Assembly (NCBI RefSeq): GCF_900096975.1
Contig: NZ_FMYQ01000023.1
Coordinates: 1-64,000, forward strand
DNA: 64,000 nucleotides
Reading direction: 5' to 3'
From: Paraburkholderia lycopersici
Lineage (GTDB): Bacteria; Pseudomonadota; Gammaproteobacteria; Burkholderiales; Burkholderiaceae
The notes beneath the pieces were generated by a model. The model did not search any database, was not told the DNA's origin, and saw only the letters and a list, made by a program, of their open reading frames with translations. A program made the translations under genes and the position numbers. Positions 17,562-27,516 of this stretch are shown here, one piece after another (the first letter of the stretch is position 1; the number at the start of each line of letters is the position of its first letter).

Positions 17562-18446
17562 ATGCGTGACGAGTTCGACGAGCCCCCGGTGCCCGAGGCC
17601 GAGGTGAGCGCCGGGGCGGTTGCGATAGAAGCCGCCGAAGCGCGCGCAAGCGTATCCGCGCTACCTGCGGTGCCCGGCACCATCCGGCTCCTGAACCGCG
17701 ATTTTCTGACCGATGCGGCGAACCTGCCTGACGCCTCGATCGACCTGATCGTCGCCGATCCGCCTTACGGACTCGGCAAGGACTACGGCAACGACTCCGA
17801 CATGCGTTCGGGCGAGGATTTCCTCGCCTGGACGTACGAATGGCTCGGCCTGGCGATTCCGAAGCTCAAGCCCACGGGCTCGCTCTACGTGTTCTGCACG
17901 TGGCAGTACGCGCCCGAGATCTTCGTCTATCTCAAGTCGAAACTCACGATGATCAACGAGATCGTCTGGGATCGTCGCGTGCCCAGCATGGGCGGCACGA
18001 CGCGCCGCTTCACGTCGGTGCACGACAACATCGGTTTTTTCGCGGTCTCCAGGGACTACTATTTCGATCTCGATCCCGTCCGCATCCCGTACGATGCCGC
18101 CACGAAGAAGGCGCGTTCGCGCAAGTTGTTCGAAGGCAGCAAGTGGCTGGAGCTCGGCTACAACCCCAAGGACGTCTGGTCCGTCTCGCGGCTGCACCGT
18201 CAGCATGCCGAGCGTGTGGACCATCCCACCCAGAAGCCCCTTGAGATCGTCGAGCGCATGGTGCTCGCGAGTTGCCCGCCGGGCGGCCGCGTGCTGGACC
18301 CGTTCATGGGCAGCGGCACCACGGCAGTGGCTTGCGCACGCCAGCAGCGCGAATTCGTCGGCTATGAAATCAACGAAAGTTACTGCGCGATTGCGCGCGA
18401 ACGCGTGAGCGCGGCCGCCGCAACGTCCGTCGCGGCCGGCGCGTGA
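17562..18446 (+). CDS. Orphan site-specific DNA methyltransferase (beta class)
   Basis: A 294-residue methylase. Catalytic motif DPPY (66-69) comes first, and the AdoMet-binding motif DPFMGSGTT (246-254) is near the C-terminus, the beta-class order. HPTQKP (221-226) is also typical of amino-methyltransferases (N6-adenine or N4-cytosine). No restriction endonuclease gene is nearby, so it looks like an orphan regulatory methylase. It starts 10 bp after trpB and ends 54 bp before trpA, inside the trp operon. A methylase at this position is known in Burkholderia, and I recall reports of a GTWWAC specificity for one such enzyme; specificity here is not shown by the sequence. Confidence 0.92.
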   Translation: MRDEFDEPPVPEAEVSAGAVAIEAAEARASVSALPAVPGTIRLLNRDFLTDAANLPDASIDLIVADPPYGLGKDYGNDSDMRSGEDFLAWTYEWLGLAIPKLKPTGSLYVFCTWQYAPEIFVYLKSKLTMINEIVWDRRVPSMGGTTRRFTSVHDNIGFFAVSRDYYFDLDPVRIPYDAATKKARSRKLFEGSKWLELGYNPKDVWSVSRLHRQHAERVDHPTQKPLEIVERMVLASCPPGGRVLDPFMGSGTTAVACARQQREFVGYEINESYCAIARERVSAAAATSVAAGA

Positions 18447-18500
18447 TGCGTCGCCGCCCGACTTCGTGCAGATAACGCCTGAAAAGCTGAGGCCCCTGAA

Positions 18501-19316
18501 ATGTCCCGTATCAAGACTACGTTCGAGGCGCTCGCCGCCCAAGGCCGCAAAGGCCTGATCCCGTTCATGACGGCCGGCGACCCCGATCCCGCGCGCACCG
18601 TCGAATTCATGCACGCGCTGGCCGCCGGCGGCGCCGACGTCATCGAACTCGGCGTGCCGTTCTCGGACCCGATGGCCGACGGCCCCGTGATCCAGCAGTC
18701 CTCCGAGCGCGCGCTCGCGAAGGGCGTGACGCTCAGGAGCGTGCTCGCCGACGTGAAGCGTTTTCGCGACACCGACGACAAGACGCCCGTCGTGCTGATG
18801 GGCTACGCGAACCCCATCGAGCGCATGGGCGCCGACGCATTCGCGCAAGCCGCCAGTGAGGCGGGCGTGGACGGCGTGCTCGTCGTGGACTATCCGCCCG
18901 AAGAGTCGGTGGATTTCACCGCGAAGATGAAGGCCGCCGGGATCGATCCGATCTTCCTGCTCGCGCCTACCTCCACCGACGAACGCATTGCCGAAGTGGG
19001 GCGCGCCGCGAGCGGCTACGTCTATTACGTCTCGCTCAAGGGCGTGACGGGCGCGGCAAATCTGGACGTGACGAGCATCGCGGGTAAAATCCCGGCGATC
19101 AAGAAGCATGTCTCGCTGCCAGTGGGCGTCGGCTTCGGCATTCGCGACGCGCAAACGGCCGCCGCGGTTGCGCAGGTCGCCGACGCCGTCGTGATCGGCA
19201 GCCGCATCGTGCAGTTGCTCGAACAGACGGCGCCGGAAACGGCCGCCGACGCGCTCACGGCGTTCGTCACGGGCGTTCGCGCGGCGCTGGACGAAGTCTC
19301 GGCCGGCTCGCACTGA
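18501..19316 (+). CDS. trpA: Tryptophan synthase alpha subunit
   Basis: A 271-residue TIM barrel that cleaves indole-3-glycerol phosphate to indole. The catalytic Glu49 lies in VIELGVPFSDP and Asp60 in MADGP. Other signatures are LIPFMTAGDPD at the N-terminus, the phosphate loop VGVGFGIRD, and VVIGSRIVQL. It lies downstream of the methyltransferase gene and upstream of accD in the conserved trpFB-MTase-trpA-accD-folC series. Confidence 0.97.
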   Translation: MSRIKTTFEALAAQGRKGLIPFMTAGDPDPARTVEFMHALAAGGADVIELGVPFSDPMADGPVIQQSSERALAKGVTLRSVLADVKRFRDTDDKTPVVLMGYANPIERMGADAFAQAASEAGVDGVLVVDYPPEESVDFTAKMKAAGIDPIFLLAPTSTDERIAEVGRAASGYVYYVSLKGVTGAANLDVTSIAGKIPAIKKHVSLPVGVGFGIRDAQTAAAVAQVADAVVIGSRIVQLLEQTAPETAADALTAFVTGVRAALDEVSAGSH

Positions 19317-19448
19317 GACTGCTGTAAAATCCACTTTTCGCCATGCGCGGTCGGGGTCGGAACCCGATCGGTTCTCATTGATCGGCTCGTTCTGGAGAGG
19401 ATCGATCCGCCGCGCCCGCGCATCACGAAGGTCAAGGAAGGAACATCA

Positions 19449-20321
<873 letters not shown>

Positions 20322-20521
20322 CGGTACGTCCGAGGCGACAAGCGGCCATCCCCGGCTGTCATGCGCAACGCTTCACACCGCGCGCCGCGAGCGAGAGCAA
20401 GCGGCGCGTTGTCATTTCCGCGATAATGCCGTTCTTTCGAAGCGGATCGATCGTATAAACCCGCGTGAACCGAACGCCCGCTGCGGGCGTCTCATGCGCA
20501 GCACCAGGCATTTTTATCCCG

Positions 20522-21832
20522 ATGAGTACCTTTCCCACCCTCGACGCGTGGCTCACGCATCTCGAAACTGCGCATCCCGTCGGCATAGACATGGGGCTAG
20601 AGCGCATCCGCCAGGTGAAGGAGGCGCTGGACCTCCGGTTCGATTGCCCGATCTTCACGGTCGGCGGCACGAACGGGAAGGGTTCGACCTGCGCGATCCT
20701 GGAAACGATCCTGCTCAAGGCGGGCTATCACGTGGGTTGCCACACGTCGCCGCATCTGCTCGCGTTCAACGAACGCGCGTGCGTCGACGGCCAGCAGGCC
20801 AGCGACGCCGAACTGCTGCCGCACTTCGAGGCCGTGGAAGCCGCGCGCAATTCGCTCGCGAAGCCCGTCACGCTGACGTACTTCGAATTCACGACGCTCG
20901 CGATCATGCATCTGTTCGCCTCGCGCGGACTCGACGCGGTGATCTTCGAGGTGGGTCTCGGCGGGCGGCTCGACGCCGTCAACGTGCTCGACACCGACTG
21001 CGCGATCATCACGAGCATCGATCTCGATCACACGGAATACCTCGGCGACACGCGCGAGAAGATCGCCTTCGAAAAAGCCGGCATCTTCCGTCCGGGCAAG
21101 CCGGCGATCTGCGCCGACCCGATGGCGCCGCAGGCGCTCATCGACCATGCCGAGGCGATCGGCGCGGAACTGTGGCTCTTCGGCCGCGATTTCCGCTATG
21201 AAGGCCAGCCGGGCAGCGAGCGCCAGCAATGGAGCTACGTAGGCCCGACGATGCGGCGCTCAGCGCTCGCGTACCCCGCGCTGCGGGGCGCGAACCAGCT
21301 CATCAACACGTCGGCGGCGCTCGCGGGCCTCGAGGCGCTGCGCGACCGCCTGCCGGTTTCCGCGCAGGACATCCGTCTCGGGCTCGCCAACGTGGAACTT
21401 CCGGGCCGCTTCCAGGTGCTGCCGGGCAAGCCGTCGATCATCCTCGACGTCGGCCACAACCCGCACGCGGCGGCCGTGCTGGCGCAGAACCTCGGCAGCA
21501 TGGGCTACTTTCCGTACACCTACGCCGTGTTCGGCGCGATGCGCGACAAGGATGTCGCGGGCGTGGTCCAGCACCTGAAGGGCGAGATCGACCACTGGTG
21601 CGTGACCGACCTGCCGCTGCCGCGCGCGGCCACGGCGGAACAACTCGAAGAGGTGCTGCGCGATGCGGGCGTGACGAACGGCCCCGATAGCAGCGTGACG
21701 CGCTACGAAAGCCCCGCCGCGGCGTTTCAAGATGCGCTAAAACGTGCTACTGAAAATGATAGAATTATCGTTTTCGGAAGTTTCCTGACCGTCGCCGGGG
21801 TCATGGCCTGGCGAAAGTCGCAGCAGCACTGA
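20522..21832 (+). CDS. folC: Bifunctional dihydrofolate/tetrahydrofolate synthase
   Basis: A 436-residue Mur-ligase-family enzyme that adds glutamate to dihydropteroate and to folates. The ATP loop VGGTNGKGST is at residues 47-56. Further motifs are TSPHLLAFNERACV, VGLGGRLDAVN, SIDLDHTEYLGDT and, in the C-terminal domain, ILDVGHNPHAA. The ATG at 20522 (MSTFPTLDAWL) is chosen because the fold begins there; open sequence back to 20465 is not homologous. It follows accD and precedes the SPOR protein gene, as in many proteobacteria. Confidence 0.95.
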   Translation: MSTFPTLDAWLTHLETAHPVGIDMGLERIRQVKEALDLRFDCPIFTVGGTNGKGSTCAILETILLKAGYHVGCHTSPHLLAFNERACVDGQQASDAELLPHFEAVEAARNSLAKPVTLTYFEFTTLAIMHLFASRGLDAVIFEVGLGGRLDAVNVLDTDCAIITSIDLDHTEYLGDTREKIAFEKAGIFRPGKPAICADPMAPQALIDHAEAIGAELWLFGRDFRYEGQPGSERQQWSYVGPTMRRSALAYPALRGANQLINTSAALAGLEALRDRLPVSAQDIRLGLANVELPGRFQVLPGKPSIILDVGHNPHAAAVLAQNLGSMGYFPYTYAVFGAMRDKDVAGVVQHLKGEIDHWCVTDLPLPRAATAEQLEEVLRDAGVTNGPDSSVTRYESPAAAFQDALKRATENDRIIVFGSFLTVAGVMAWRKSQQH

Positions 21833-21894
21833 CCGCCCGGCACCCGCACGCCGCCCACGCAAGACAGGCCAGGTAGGCCAACAGCAAGCCATAC

Positions 21895-22854
21895 ATGGGA
21901 ATTTTCTCGTTCGGCAAAAAAGATGACGCTGACGCGCCCCGCCGGCGCGGCGCGGAAGCCGCCTCTAGCCGGCGCAGCAATCAAGGCGCGCGCGTGGAGC
22001 GGCGCAGCCGCCGGCCGGACCGTTCCGGCGACGCCGAGGCAATGCTGCTCGACCCCACGCTTCCCGAAAAGCAGCGCGCGCGCCGCCGCCTCGTTGGTGC
22101 GATCGCGCTGGTGCTGGCGGCCATCGTGATCCTGCCGATGGTGCTCGACTCGCACCCGAAGCCCGTCACCGACGATATCGCCATCGATATTCCCAGTCGC
22201 CCGGCCGACAAGGCCGCCGCGCGCCGGGATGCCGAAGACACGCAAGCGGGCGTCGCCCCCGACAGTCCCGCGTCTGCCGAAGCCGCGCCGGGCGCTTCGG
22301 GCCTCGCGGCCGCCTCGGGCGTCGCGACCACGCAGAACGCCCAGACCACCCAGAACACCGATAAAGCGACGGCAACGCCCGTCAAAAAGCCCGCGCAAGC
22401 GACAACCGCGGCGGCACAGTCGACGCAGGCTGCCCAAACCCCGGCGCCCGCATACGCCGCCAAACCGGCCGCGCAGCAGGCCGCTTCGGCTGGCGCGGCT
22501 ACCGCTTCGCGCAGCAAGTCGCAGGAAGGCGCGGCCGCAGTGGCGGATAACGCCGACACGAGCAGCGACCACGGTGCAAACGGCGGCGACTCGGGCACGC
22601 CAGCCGCGCCGCCGGGCGCGCGCTACGCGGTGCAGCTCGGCGCTTTCTCGAACGACACGACGGCGCGCAACTGGGTCGCGAAGTTGAAAGCGGCGGGCGT
22701 ACCTGCATATACCGAACAGCGTAAGGAAGCCGATGGCACGACGCGCACGTTGCTGCGCGCGGGTCCGTTCCCGGACCGCGCCTCGGCCGCGGCGGCAATC
22801 GCCAAGGTGCGCGGCGCCGGCCTGATGGCGGGCTCGAACGGCAACGCGGAATAA
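21895..22854 (+). CDS. SPOR-domain membrane protein (DedD-like)
   Basis: A 319-residue protein. A basic cytoplasmic N-terminus begins MGIFSFGKKDD, one transmembrane helix covers residues 66-84 (VGAIALVLAAIVILPMVL), and a long Ala/Thr/Gln-rich periplasmic linker follows. A SPOR domain runs from about residue 243 to 315 (RYAVQLGAFSNDTTARNW and TLLRAGPFPDRASAAAA). SPOR domains bind denuded septal glycan, and DedD helps cell constriction in E. coli. The folC - dedD - cvpA - purF order is the classic one. The cvpA start lies 7 bp after this stop. Confidence 0.9.
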   Translation: MGIFSFGKKDDADAPRRRGAEAASSRRSNQGARVERRSRRPDRSGDAEAMLLDPTLPEKQRARRRLVGAIALVLAAIVILPMVLDSHPKPVTDDIAIDIPSRPADKAAARRDAEDTQAGVAPDSPASAEAAPGASGLAAASGVATTQNAQTTQNTDKATATPVKKPAQATTAAAQSTQAAQTPAPAYAAKPAAQQAASAGAATASRSKSQEGAAAVADNADTSSDHGANGGDSGTPAAPPGARYAVQLGAFSNDTTARNWVAKLKAAGVPAYTEQRKEADGTTRTLLRAGPFPDRASAAAAIAKVRGAGLMAGSNGNAE

Positions 22855-22861
22855 GCCGCCG

Positions 22862-23356
22862 ATGTTCACGGCATTCGACTACGCTGTAATGGCGGTGATA
22901 GGCCTGTCGGCGCTGCGTGGCGCGTGGCGGGGCCTCATCGGCGAGATTTTTGGATTGATCGGCTGGATCGCGGCGTTGCTCGTGGCCTGCCGCTACGTGG
23001 ACCGCGTGGTGCCCTGGATTCCGGCGAACTGGCCGGGCGGGGCGCTCACCCAGTGGCTGATCGCCTTCGCGCTGATCGTCATTGCCGTGGTGCTCGTGGC
23101 CGGCGTGGGCAACGCATTGATCGGCCGTCTGGTGCAGGTGAGCGGATTGTCCGGCGTAGACCGTTCGCTCGGGTTGATGTTCGGCGTCGTGCGAGGCGTC
23201 GTGCTGGTGCTGATCCTCGTCATCCTTGGCGGGCTGACCGAGCTGCCCCAGCAGGACTTCTGGCGCCACGCGCTGCTGCGGCCGTATGCCGTGCAGGGCG
23301 TGCTCGAACTGAAACCGCTGTTGCCCGAGGCGCTCGCGGCCTACGTTCACGTCTGA
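22862..23356 (+). CDS. cvpA: CvpA family inner-membrane protein
   Basis: A 164-residue protein with four predicted membrane helices (about 5-25, 32-48, 65-87 and 103-122). The N-terminal FDYAVMAVIGLSALRGAWRG and the middle LVQVSGLSGVDRSLGLMFG are the conserved parts of the CvpA family, named for its need in colicin V production and tied to envelope homeostasis. It lies between the SPOR gene and purF, as in E. coli. Confidence 0.93.
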   Translation: MFTAFDYAVMAVIGLSALRGAWRGLIGEIFGLIGWIAALLVACRYVDRVVPWIPANWPGGALTQWLIAFALIVIAVVLVAGVGNALIGRLVQVSGLSGVDRSLGLMFGVVRGVVLVLILVILGGLTELPQQDFWRHALLRPYAVQGVLELKPLLPEALAAYVHV

Positions 23357-23481
23357 TCAGAAACTGATCGGCAGCGACGAGAGGCGGGGCTTTCCGGCAA
23401 CGCTGCCCATTTGCGGCGCTCGGCCGGTGTTCGCGAACCCGACCGGCCCGCTACCGATTTCGCTTTTTTGAAGGACCTGCC

Positions 23482-25026
23482 ATGTGCGGCATCGTAGGCG
23501 TAGTTTCCCGCTCTCCCGTCAACCAGCTCCTCTATGACGCGCTGCTGCTGCTTCAGCACCGCGGTCAGGACGCGGCCGGCATTGCCACCGCGAACGGCAG
23601 CACGTTCCATATGCACAAGGCCAACGGCATGGTGCGCGACGTGTTCCGCACGCGCAACATGCGCAGCCTCCCCGGCACCAGCGGCATCGGCCAGGTGCGC
23701 TACCCGACGGCCGGCTCGGCGTCGAGCGAAGAGGAGGCCCAGCCGTTCTACGTGAACGCGCCGTTCGGCCTCATCCTCGCCCACAACGGCAATCTCACGA
23801 ACTGGCAACAGTTGAAGGACGAGATGTTCCGCGTGGACCGCCGCCACGTGAACACCAATTCCGACACCGAAGTCCTGCTCAACGTGCTCGCGCACGAACT
23901 GCAGACGGCCAGCTCGGGCCTCGAACTCGATCCGTCCGCGCTCTTCAAGGCCGTTTCGGGCGTGCACCGCCGCGTGCGCGGCTCGTACGCCATCGTTTCG
24001 CTGATCGCCGGCTACGGGCTGCTCGCGTTCCGCGATCCGTTCGGCATTCGCCCGCTGTGCATCGGCAAGATCGAGACGCCGGAAGGCACCGAGTGGATGG
24101 TGGCCTCGGAGTCGGTCGCGCTCGAAGGCATCGGCTTCGAATTCGTGCGCGACGTGCGTCCGGGCGAAGCGGTGTTCATCGACTTCGAAGGCAAGTTCTA
24201 CGCGCAGCAGTGCTCGGCGAGCCCGAGCCTGAACCCCTGCATCTTCGAACTCGTGTATCTCGCGCGTCCGGATTCGGTGCTCGACGGCGTGCCCGTCTAC
24301 AACGCGCGCCTGCGCATGGGCGACTACCTCGCCGAGAAGATCCGGCGCGAGCTGCCCGACGTGAAGATCGACGTCGTGATGCCGATTCCCGATTCGTCGC
24401 GCCCCGCCGCGATGCAGGTGGCGGCGAAGCTAGGCGTGGAATACCGCGAAGGCTTCTTCAAGAACCGCTACGTGGGCCGCACCTTCATCATGCCGGGCCA
24501 GGCCATGCGCAAGAAGTCGGTGCGCCAGAAGCTCAACGCCATGGGCATCGAGTTCAAGGGCAAGAACGTGCTCATCATCGACGACTCGATCGTGCGCGGC
24601 ACCACCTCGCAGGAAATCGTGCAGATGGCGCGCGACGCCGGCGCGACCAAGGTGATCTTCGCTTCGGCGGCGCCGCCCGTGAAGTACCCGAACGTCTACG
24701 GCATCGACATGCCCACGCGCGGCGAACTCGTGGCGCACGGCCGCACGGACGAAGAAGTGGCGCGCATCATCGGCGCGGATCACCTCGTGTATCAGGACGT
24801 GGAATCGCTCAAGCAGGCCGTGCGCGACATCAACCCCGAGTTGAAGGAGTTCGAGTCGTCGTGCTTCGACGGCGACTACATCACCGGCGACGTCACGAGC
24901 GCGTATCTCGACCGCATCGAGACCGCGCGTCTCGCGCCGCAGGCCCAGTCGGATCGCGACGCCGCGAGCGACGCGATGGACGGCGGCGCACGCTCGCAGT
25001 TGCATCTGCAACTCTCGGTCGAGTGA
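23482..25026 (+). CDS. purF: Amidophosphoribosyltransferase
   Basis: A 514-residue enzyme for the first committed step of purine synthesis (PRPP plus glutamine to phosphoribosylamine). The N-terminal glutaminase domain starts MCGIVGVVSRSP, with Cys2 as nucleophile after Met removal; there is no long propeptide. LQHRGQDAAGI and AHNGNLTN follow. The C-terminal PRTase domain has the PRPP loop VLIIDDSIVRGTTS. GAAGGACC precedes the ATG. A long GC-rich hairpin lies just after the stop. Confidence 0.97.
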   Translation: MCGIVGVVSRSPVNQLLYDALLLLQHRGQDAAGIATANGSTFHMHKANGMVRDVFRTRNMRSLPGTSGIGQVRYPTAGSASSEEEAQPFYVNAPFGLILAHNGNLTNWQQLKDEMFRVDRRHVNTNSDTEVLLNVLAHELQTASSGLELDPSALFKAVSGVHRRVRGSYAIVSLIAGYGLLAFRDPFGIRPLCIGKIETPEGTEWMVASESVALEGIGFEFVRDVRPGEAVFIDFEGKFYAQQCSASPSLNPCIFELVYLARPDSVLDGVPVYNARLRMGDYLAEKIRRELPDVKIDVVMPIPDSSRPAAMQVAAKLGVEYREGFFKNRYVGRTFIMPGQAMRKKSVRQKLNAMGIEFKGKNVLIIDDSIVRGTTSQEIVQMARDAGATKVIFASAAPPVKYPNVYGIDMPTRGELVAHGRTDEEVARIIGADHLVYQDVESLKQAVRDINPELKEFESSCFDGDYITGDVTSAYLDRIETARLAPQAQSDRDAASDAMDGGARSQLHLQLSVE

Positions 25027-25037
25027 TGCAGGCGCGG

Positions 25038-25070
25038 CGGGAAACGCGAGCGCAGGGCTCGCGCTTCCCG
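25038..25070 (+). terminator. Strong hairpin after purF (possible terminator)
   Basis: CGGGAA-A-CGCGAGC (25038-25051) pairs with GCTCGCG-C-TTCCCG (25057-25070), giving 13 pairs with one mismatch and a 5-nt loop. No T-run follows, so it may be a weak or Rho-assisted terminator or a 3'-end stabiliser. It lies about 12 bp after the purF stop, just ahead of the metZ riboswitch. Confidence 0.5.
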
Positions 25071-25079
25071 TGTTAGCAT

Positions 25080-25142
25080 ACGGGCTTGCGTCGATTTGAT
25101 CTCAGCTTGCGGACGCGGGGCAACCCAAAACAGCTAAAGCGA
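25080..25142 (+). ncRNA. SAM-II (SAM-alpha) riboswitch upstream of metZ
   Basis: The layout of the SAM-II aptamer is visible. P1 is GCGTC (25088-25092) with GACGC (25112-25116). The invariant GATTTG follows the 5' arm (25093-25098), GCTTGC comes before the 3' arm (25105-25110), and the signature GCTAAA occurs at 25133-25138 as part of the pseudoknot. SAM-II riboswitches bind S-adenosylmethionine and control methionine-synthesis genes. Here an intrinsic terminator lies about 55 nt downstream, before metZ, which fits repression by premature termination when SAM is plentiful. Confidence 0.83.
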
Positions 25143-25195
25143 ACGGTGCAATCTGTACCCGCCGCTCATTCGCTGCAGCGCCCCCGAATTCCACG

Positions 25196-25233
25196 AAAGC
25201 CCGCTTTCTGCCGACGCAAAAGCGGGCTTTTTT
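25196..25233 (+). terminator. Riboswitch-controlled terminator in the metZ leader
   Basis: AAAGCCCGCTTT (25196-25207) pairs with AAAGCGGGCTTT (25219-25230), and the run of T extends to 25233. It is placed between the SAM-II aptamer and the metZ start (42 bp upstream of the ATG), so it is most likely the expression platform rather than the end of purF. Confidence 0.92.
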
Positions 25234-25274
25234 GCGCCTGCGCGCCGCGCTTGCCGCGCACGCAGGAATGAAGC

Positions 25275-26501
25275 ATGACGGTTCTGGATACGGAAAACAC
25301 GAACATGGACGACACCCTCAACTTCGACACGCTGGCCGTTCGCTCGGGCACGCTGCGCAGCCAGTTCAACGAACATTCGGAGGCGCTCTACCTCACGTCG
25401 AGCTTCTGTTTCGGCAGCGCCGCCGAAGCCGCCGAGCGTTTCAGGAACTCCGAAACCGGCTACACGTATGCGCGTTTCACGAATCCGACCGTCACCATGT
25501 TCCAGGACCGGCTCGCCGCGCTCGAAGGCGGTGAGGCGTGCATGGCGACGGCTTCGGGCATGGCCGCGATCCTGTCGGTGGTGATGTCGGCGCTGCAGTC
25601 GGGCGACCACATCGTCAGCTCGCAGAGCATTTTCGGCTCGACGCTCGGCATGTTCTCGCAGATCTTCACGAGGTTCGGCATCACGACCACGTTCGTCGAT
25701 CCGACCGATCTCGACGCGTGGAAGAACGCCGTGCGGCCCGAAACGAAGATGTTCTTCCTCGAAACGCCGTCGAACCCGCTTACCGAAGTCGCGGACATCG
25801 AAGCCGTGGGCAAGATCGCGAAGGCGTCGGGCGCGCTCTTCGTGGTCGACAACTGCTTCTGCAGCCCCGCGCTGCAGCAGCCGCTCAAGTTCGGCGCGGA
25901 CGTCGTGATGCATTCGGCCACCAAGTTCCTCGACGGCCAGGGCCGCGTGCTGGGCGGCGCGCTGGTGGGCTCGAAGCAGTTCATCATGGAAAAAGTGTTT
26001 CCGTTCGTGCGCAGCGCGGGTCCGACGCTTTCCGCGTTCAACGCCTGGGTGCTGCTCAAGGGCATGGAAACGCTGTCGCTGCGCGTCGAGAAGCAGTCGG
26101 ACAATGCGCTCCAAATCGCGCGCTGGCTCGAAACGCATCCTGCCATCAAGCGCGTTTACTATCCGGGCCTCGAGTCTCATCCGCAGCACGCGCTCGCCAT
26201 GCGCCAGCAGAAGCTGGGTGGCGCGATCGTCTCTTTCGAGGTGAAGGGCGACACGCCCGAGGCGCAGCGCGCGAACGCCTGGCGCGTGATCGACAACACC
26301 AAGGTCTGCTCGATCACGGGCAATCTCGGCGATACGCGCACGACCATCACGCACCCCGCAACGACGACGCACGGCCGCATCACGCCCGAAGCGCGCGCGG
26401 CGGCAGGCATCACCGAAGGGTTGATCCGCCTGGCGGTGGGTCTCGAAAACGCGCAGGACGTGCGCAACGATCTCGCGCGCGGACTCGATGCGGCGCGGTG
26501 A
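25275..26501 (+). CDS. metZ: O-succinylhomoserine sulfhydrylase
   Basis: A 408-residue PLP enzyme of the Cys/Met-metabolism (gamma-family) fold that makes homocysteine from O-succinylhomoserine and sulfide. N-terminal TLAVRSGTLRSQFNEHSEALY is the MetZ-like start region. The cofactor Lys lies in MHSATKFLDGQGRVLGGA, and C-terminal TTTHGRITPEARAAAGI and IRLAVGLEN are conserved. The SAM-II riboswitch upstream supports a methionine role. The ATG at 25275 has AGGAATG upstream; an ATG at 25305 would drop ten residues that look non-essential. The O-acetyl versus O-succinyl substrate cannot be proved from sequence. Confidence 0.93.
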   Translation: MTVLDTENTNMDDTLNFDTLAVRSGTLRSQFNEHSEALYLTSSFCFGSAAEAAERFRNSETGYTYARFTNPTVTMFQDRLAALEGGEACMATASGMAAILSVVMSALQSGDHIVSSQSIFGSTLGMFSQIFTRFGITTTFVDPTDLDAWKNAVRPETKMFFLETPSNPLTEVADIEAVGKIAKASGALFVVDNCFCSPALQQPLKFGADVVMHSATKFLDGQGRVLGGALVGSKQFIMEKVFPFVRSAGPTLSAFNAWVLLKGMETLSLRVEKQSDNALQIARWLETHPAIKRVYYPGLESHPQHALAMRQQKLGGAIVSFEVKGDTPEAQRANAWRVIDNTKVCSITGNLGDTRTTITHPATTTHGRITPEARAAAGITEGLIRLAVGLENAQDVRNDLARGLDAAR

Positions 26502-26607
26502 GGTGCGTGAAGTCATGGTTGTATGATCGTGGGTCGCGCGCCGTGGGTGGCTGCAAAAACCGCCCGGCGCGCGGCTCGTTTCCGTGTCTCCCGCTAGCGA
26601 GTTCTCC

Positions 26608-27483
26608 ATGGCCACTGTCCGTGCGTTGTACGTCTATCCCGTGAAGTCATGCGGCGCGATTGCGCTCGATCGCGCCCAGATCGGCCTCGAAGGTTTCGAG
26701 TGGGACCGGCACTGGATGGTGGCTGACGAGGCCGGCCGCTTCGTTACGCAGCGTCAATACGCGGCGATGGCGCGCATCGTGCCCGCGTTCGTCGACGACG
26801 GCGTGCGCCTCACCATGGAAGGCATGAGCGAAGCGCTCCATCTGCCGTTCGCGCCGCGCGGCGGCGAGGCGCGCGTGCCGGCCTCGGTGTGGGACGACAA
26901 CTTCGAGGCGCTCGACGAGGGCGATCGCGCGGCGCAGTGGTTCACGCAGGCGATCGGCGTTCCGGTGCGCCTTTTGCGATTTGCGCACGACGTCACGCGT
27001 TTCGCGAGCAGGAAGTGGACGAATGGCGAGGACGCGCCCACGCAATTCGCCGACGGCTTTCCGATTCTCGTGACCAGCGAGGCCTCGCTGGCGGAGCTCA
27101 ACGCGCGTCTCGTGGCGAAAGGCGCGCCGCCCGTGCCGATGACGCGTTTTCGGCCGAACATCGTCGTCGGCGACGTTGGCGAGGCGTTCGAGGAAGATTT
27201 CATCGATACGCTCGCTATCGAATCCGCTTCGGGCGGCGCGGAGATCGTGTTGCGCTTCGTGAAGCCCTGCTCGCGCTGCCCGATTACGACGATCGATCAG
27301 AAGACAGGCGAGCGCGACGCGCAATGGCCCGCCGAACCGCTCGACACGCTCGCAGTGTTTCGCGCCGATCCGCGCGTGGATGGCGGTCTGACGTTCGGGC
27401 AGAACGCGATGGTGGTGGCGGGTGCGGGCGAACGCCTGGCGGTCGGCGCGCACGCGCAGTGGGAATACCGCTTCGACGAGTGA
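26608..27483 (+). CDS. MOSC domain protein (N-terminal MOSC beta-barrel plus MOSC)
   Basis: A 291-residue protein. The N-terminal beta-barrel domain has the typical LYVYPVKSCGAIAL and WDRHWMVADEAGRFVTQR. The MOSC domain follows, with FRPNIVVGD and the conserved cysteine segment KPCSRCPITTIDQKTGE, ending in FGQNAMVVAGAGERLAVG. MOSC proteins handle sulfur or the molybdenum cofactor (molybdenum cofactor sulfurase C-terminus, YcbX, YiiM). YcbX-like N-hydroxylated base detoxification is a fair guess but unproven. The ATG at 26608 is preferred over a GTG at 26584 because the domain starts directly after it. Confidence 0.88.
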   Translation: MATVRALYVYPVKSCGAIALDRAQIGLEGFEWDRHWMVADEAGRFVTQRQYAAMARIVPAFVDDGVRLTMEGMSEALHLPFAPRGGEARVPASVWDDNFEALDEGDRAAQWFTQAIGVPVRLLRFAHDVTRFASRKWTNGEDAPTQFADGFPILVTSEASLAELNARLVAKGAPPVPMTRFRPNIVVGDVGEAFEEDFIDTLAIESASGGAEIVLRFVKPCSRCPITTIDQKTGERDAQWPAEPLDTLAVFRADPRVDGGLTFGQNAMVVAGAGERLAVGAHAQWEYRFDE

Positions 27484-27516
27484 GGCGCCGGCGCGTTCGA
27501 TGCGCGCGGAAAGCGC

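Noticed and set aside
25038..25070. The purF downstream hairpin as part of the metZ riboswitch.
   Set aside because: It lies before the SAM-II aptamer and is symmetric on its own, so it fits better as the 3' end of purF.
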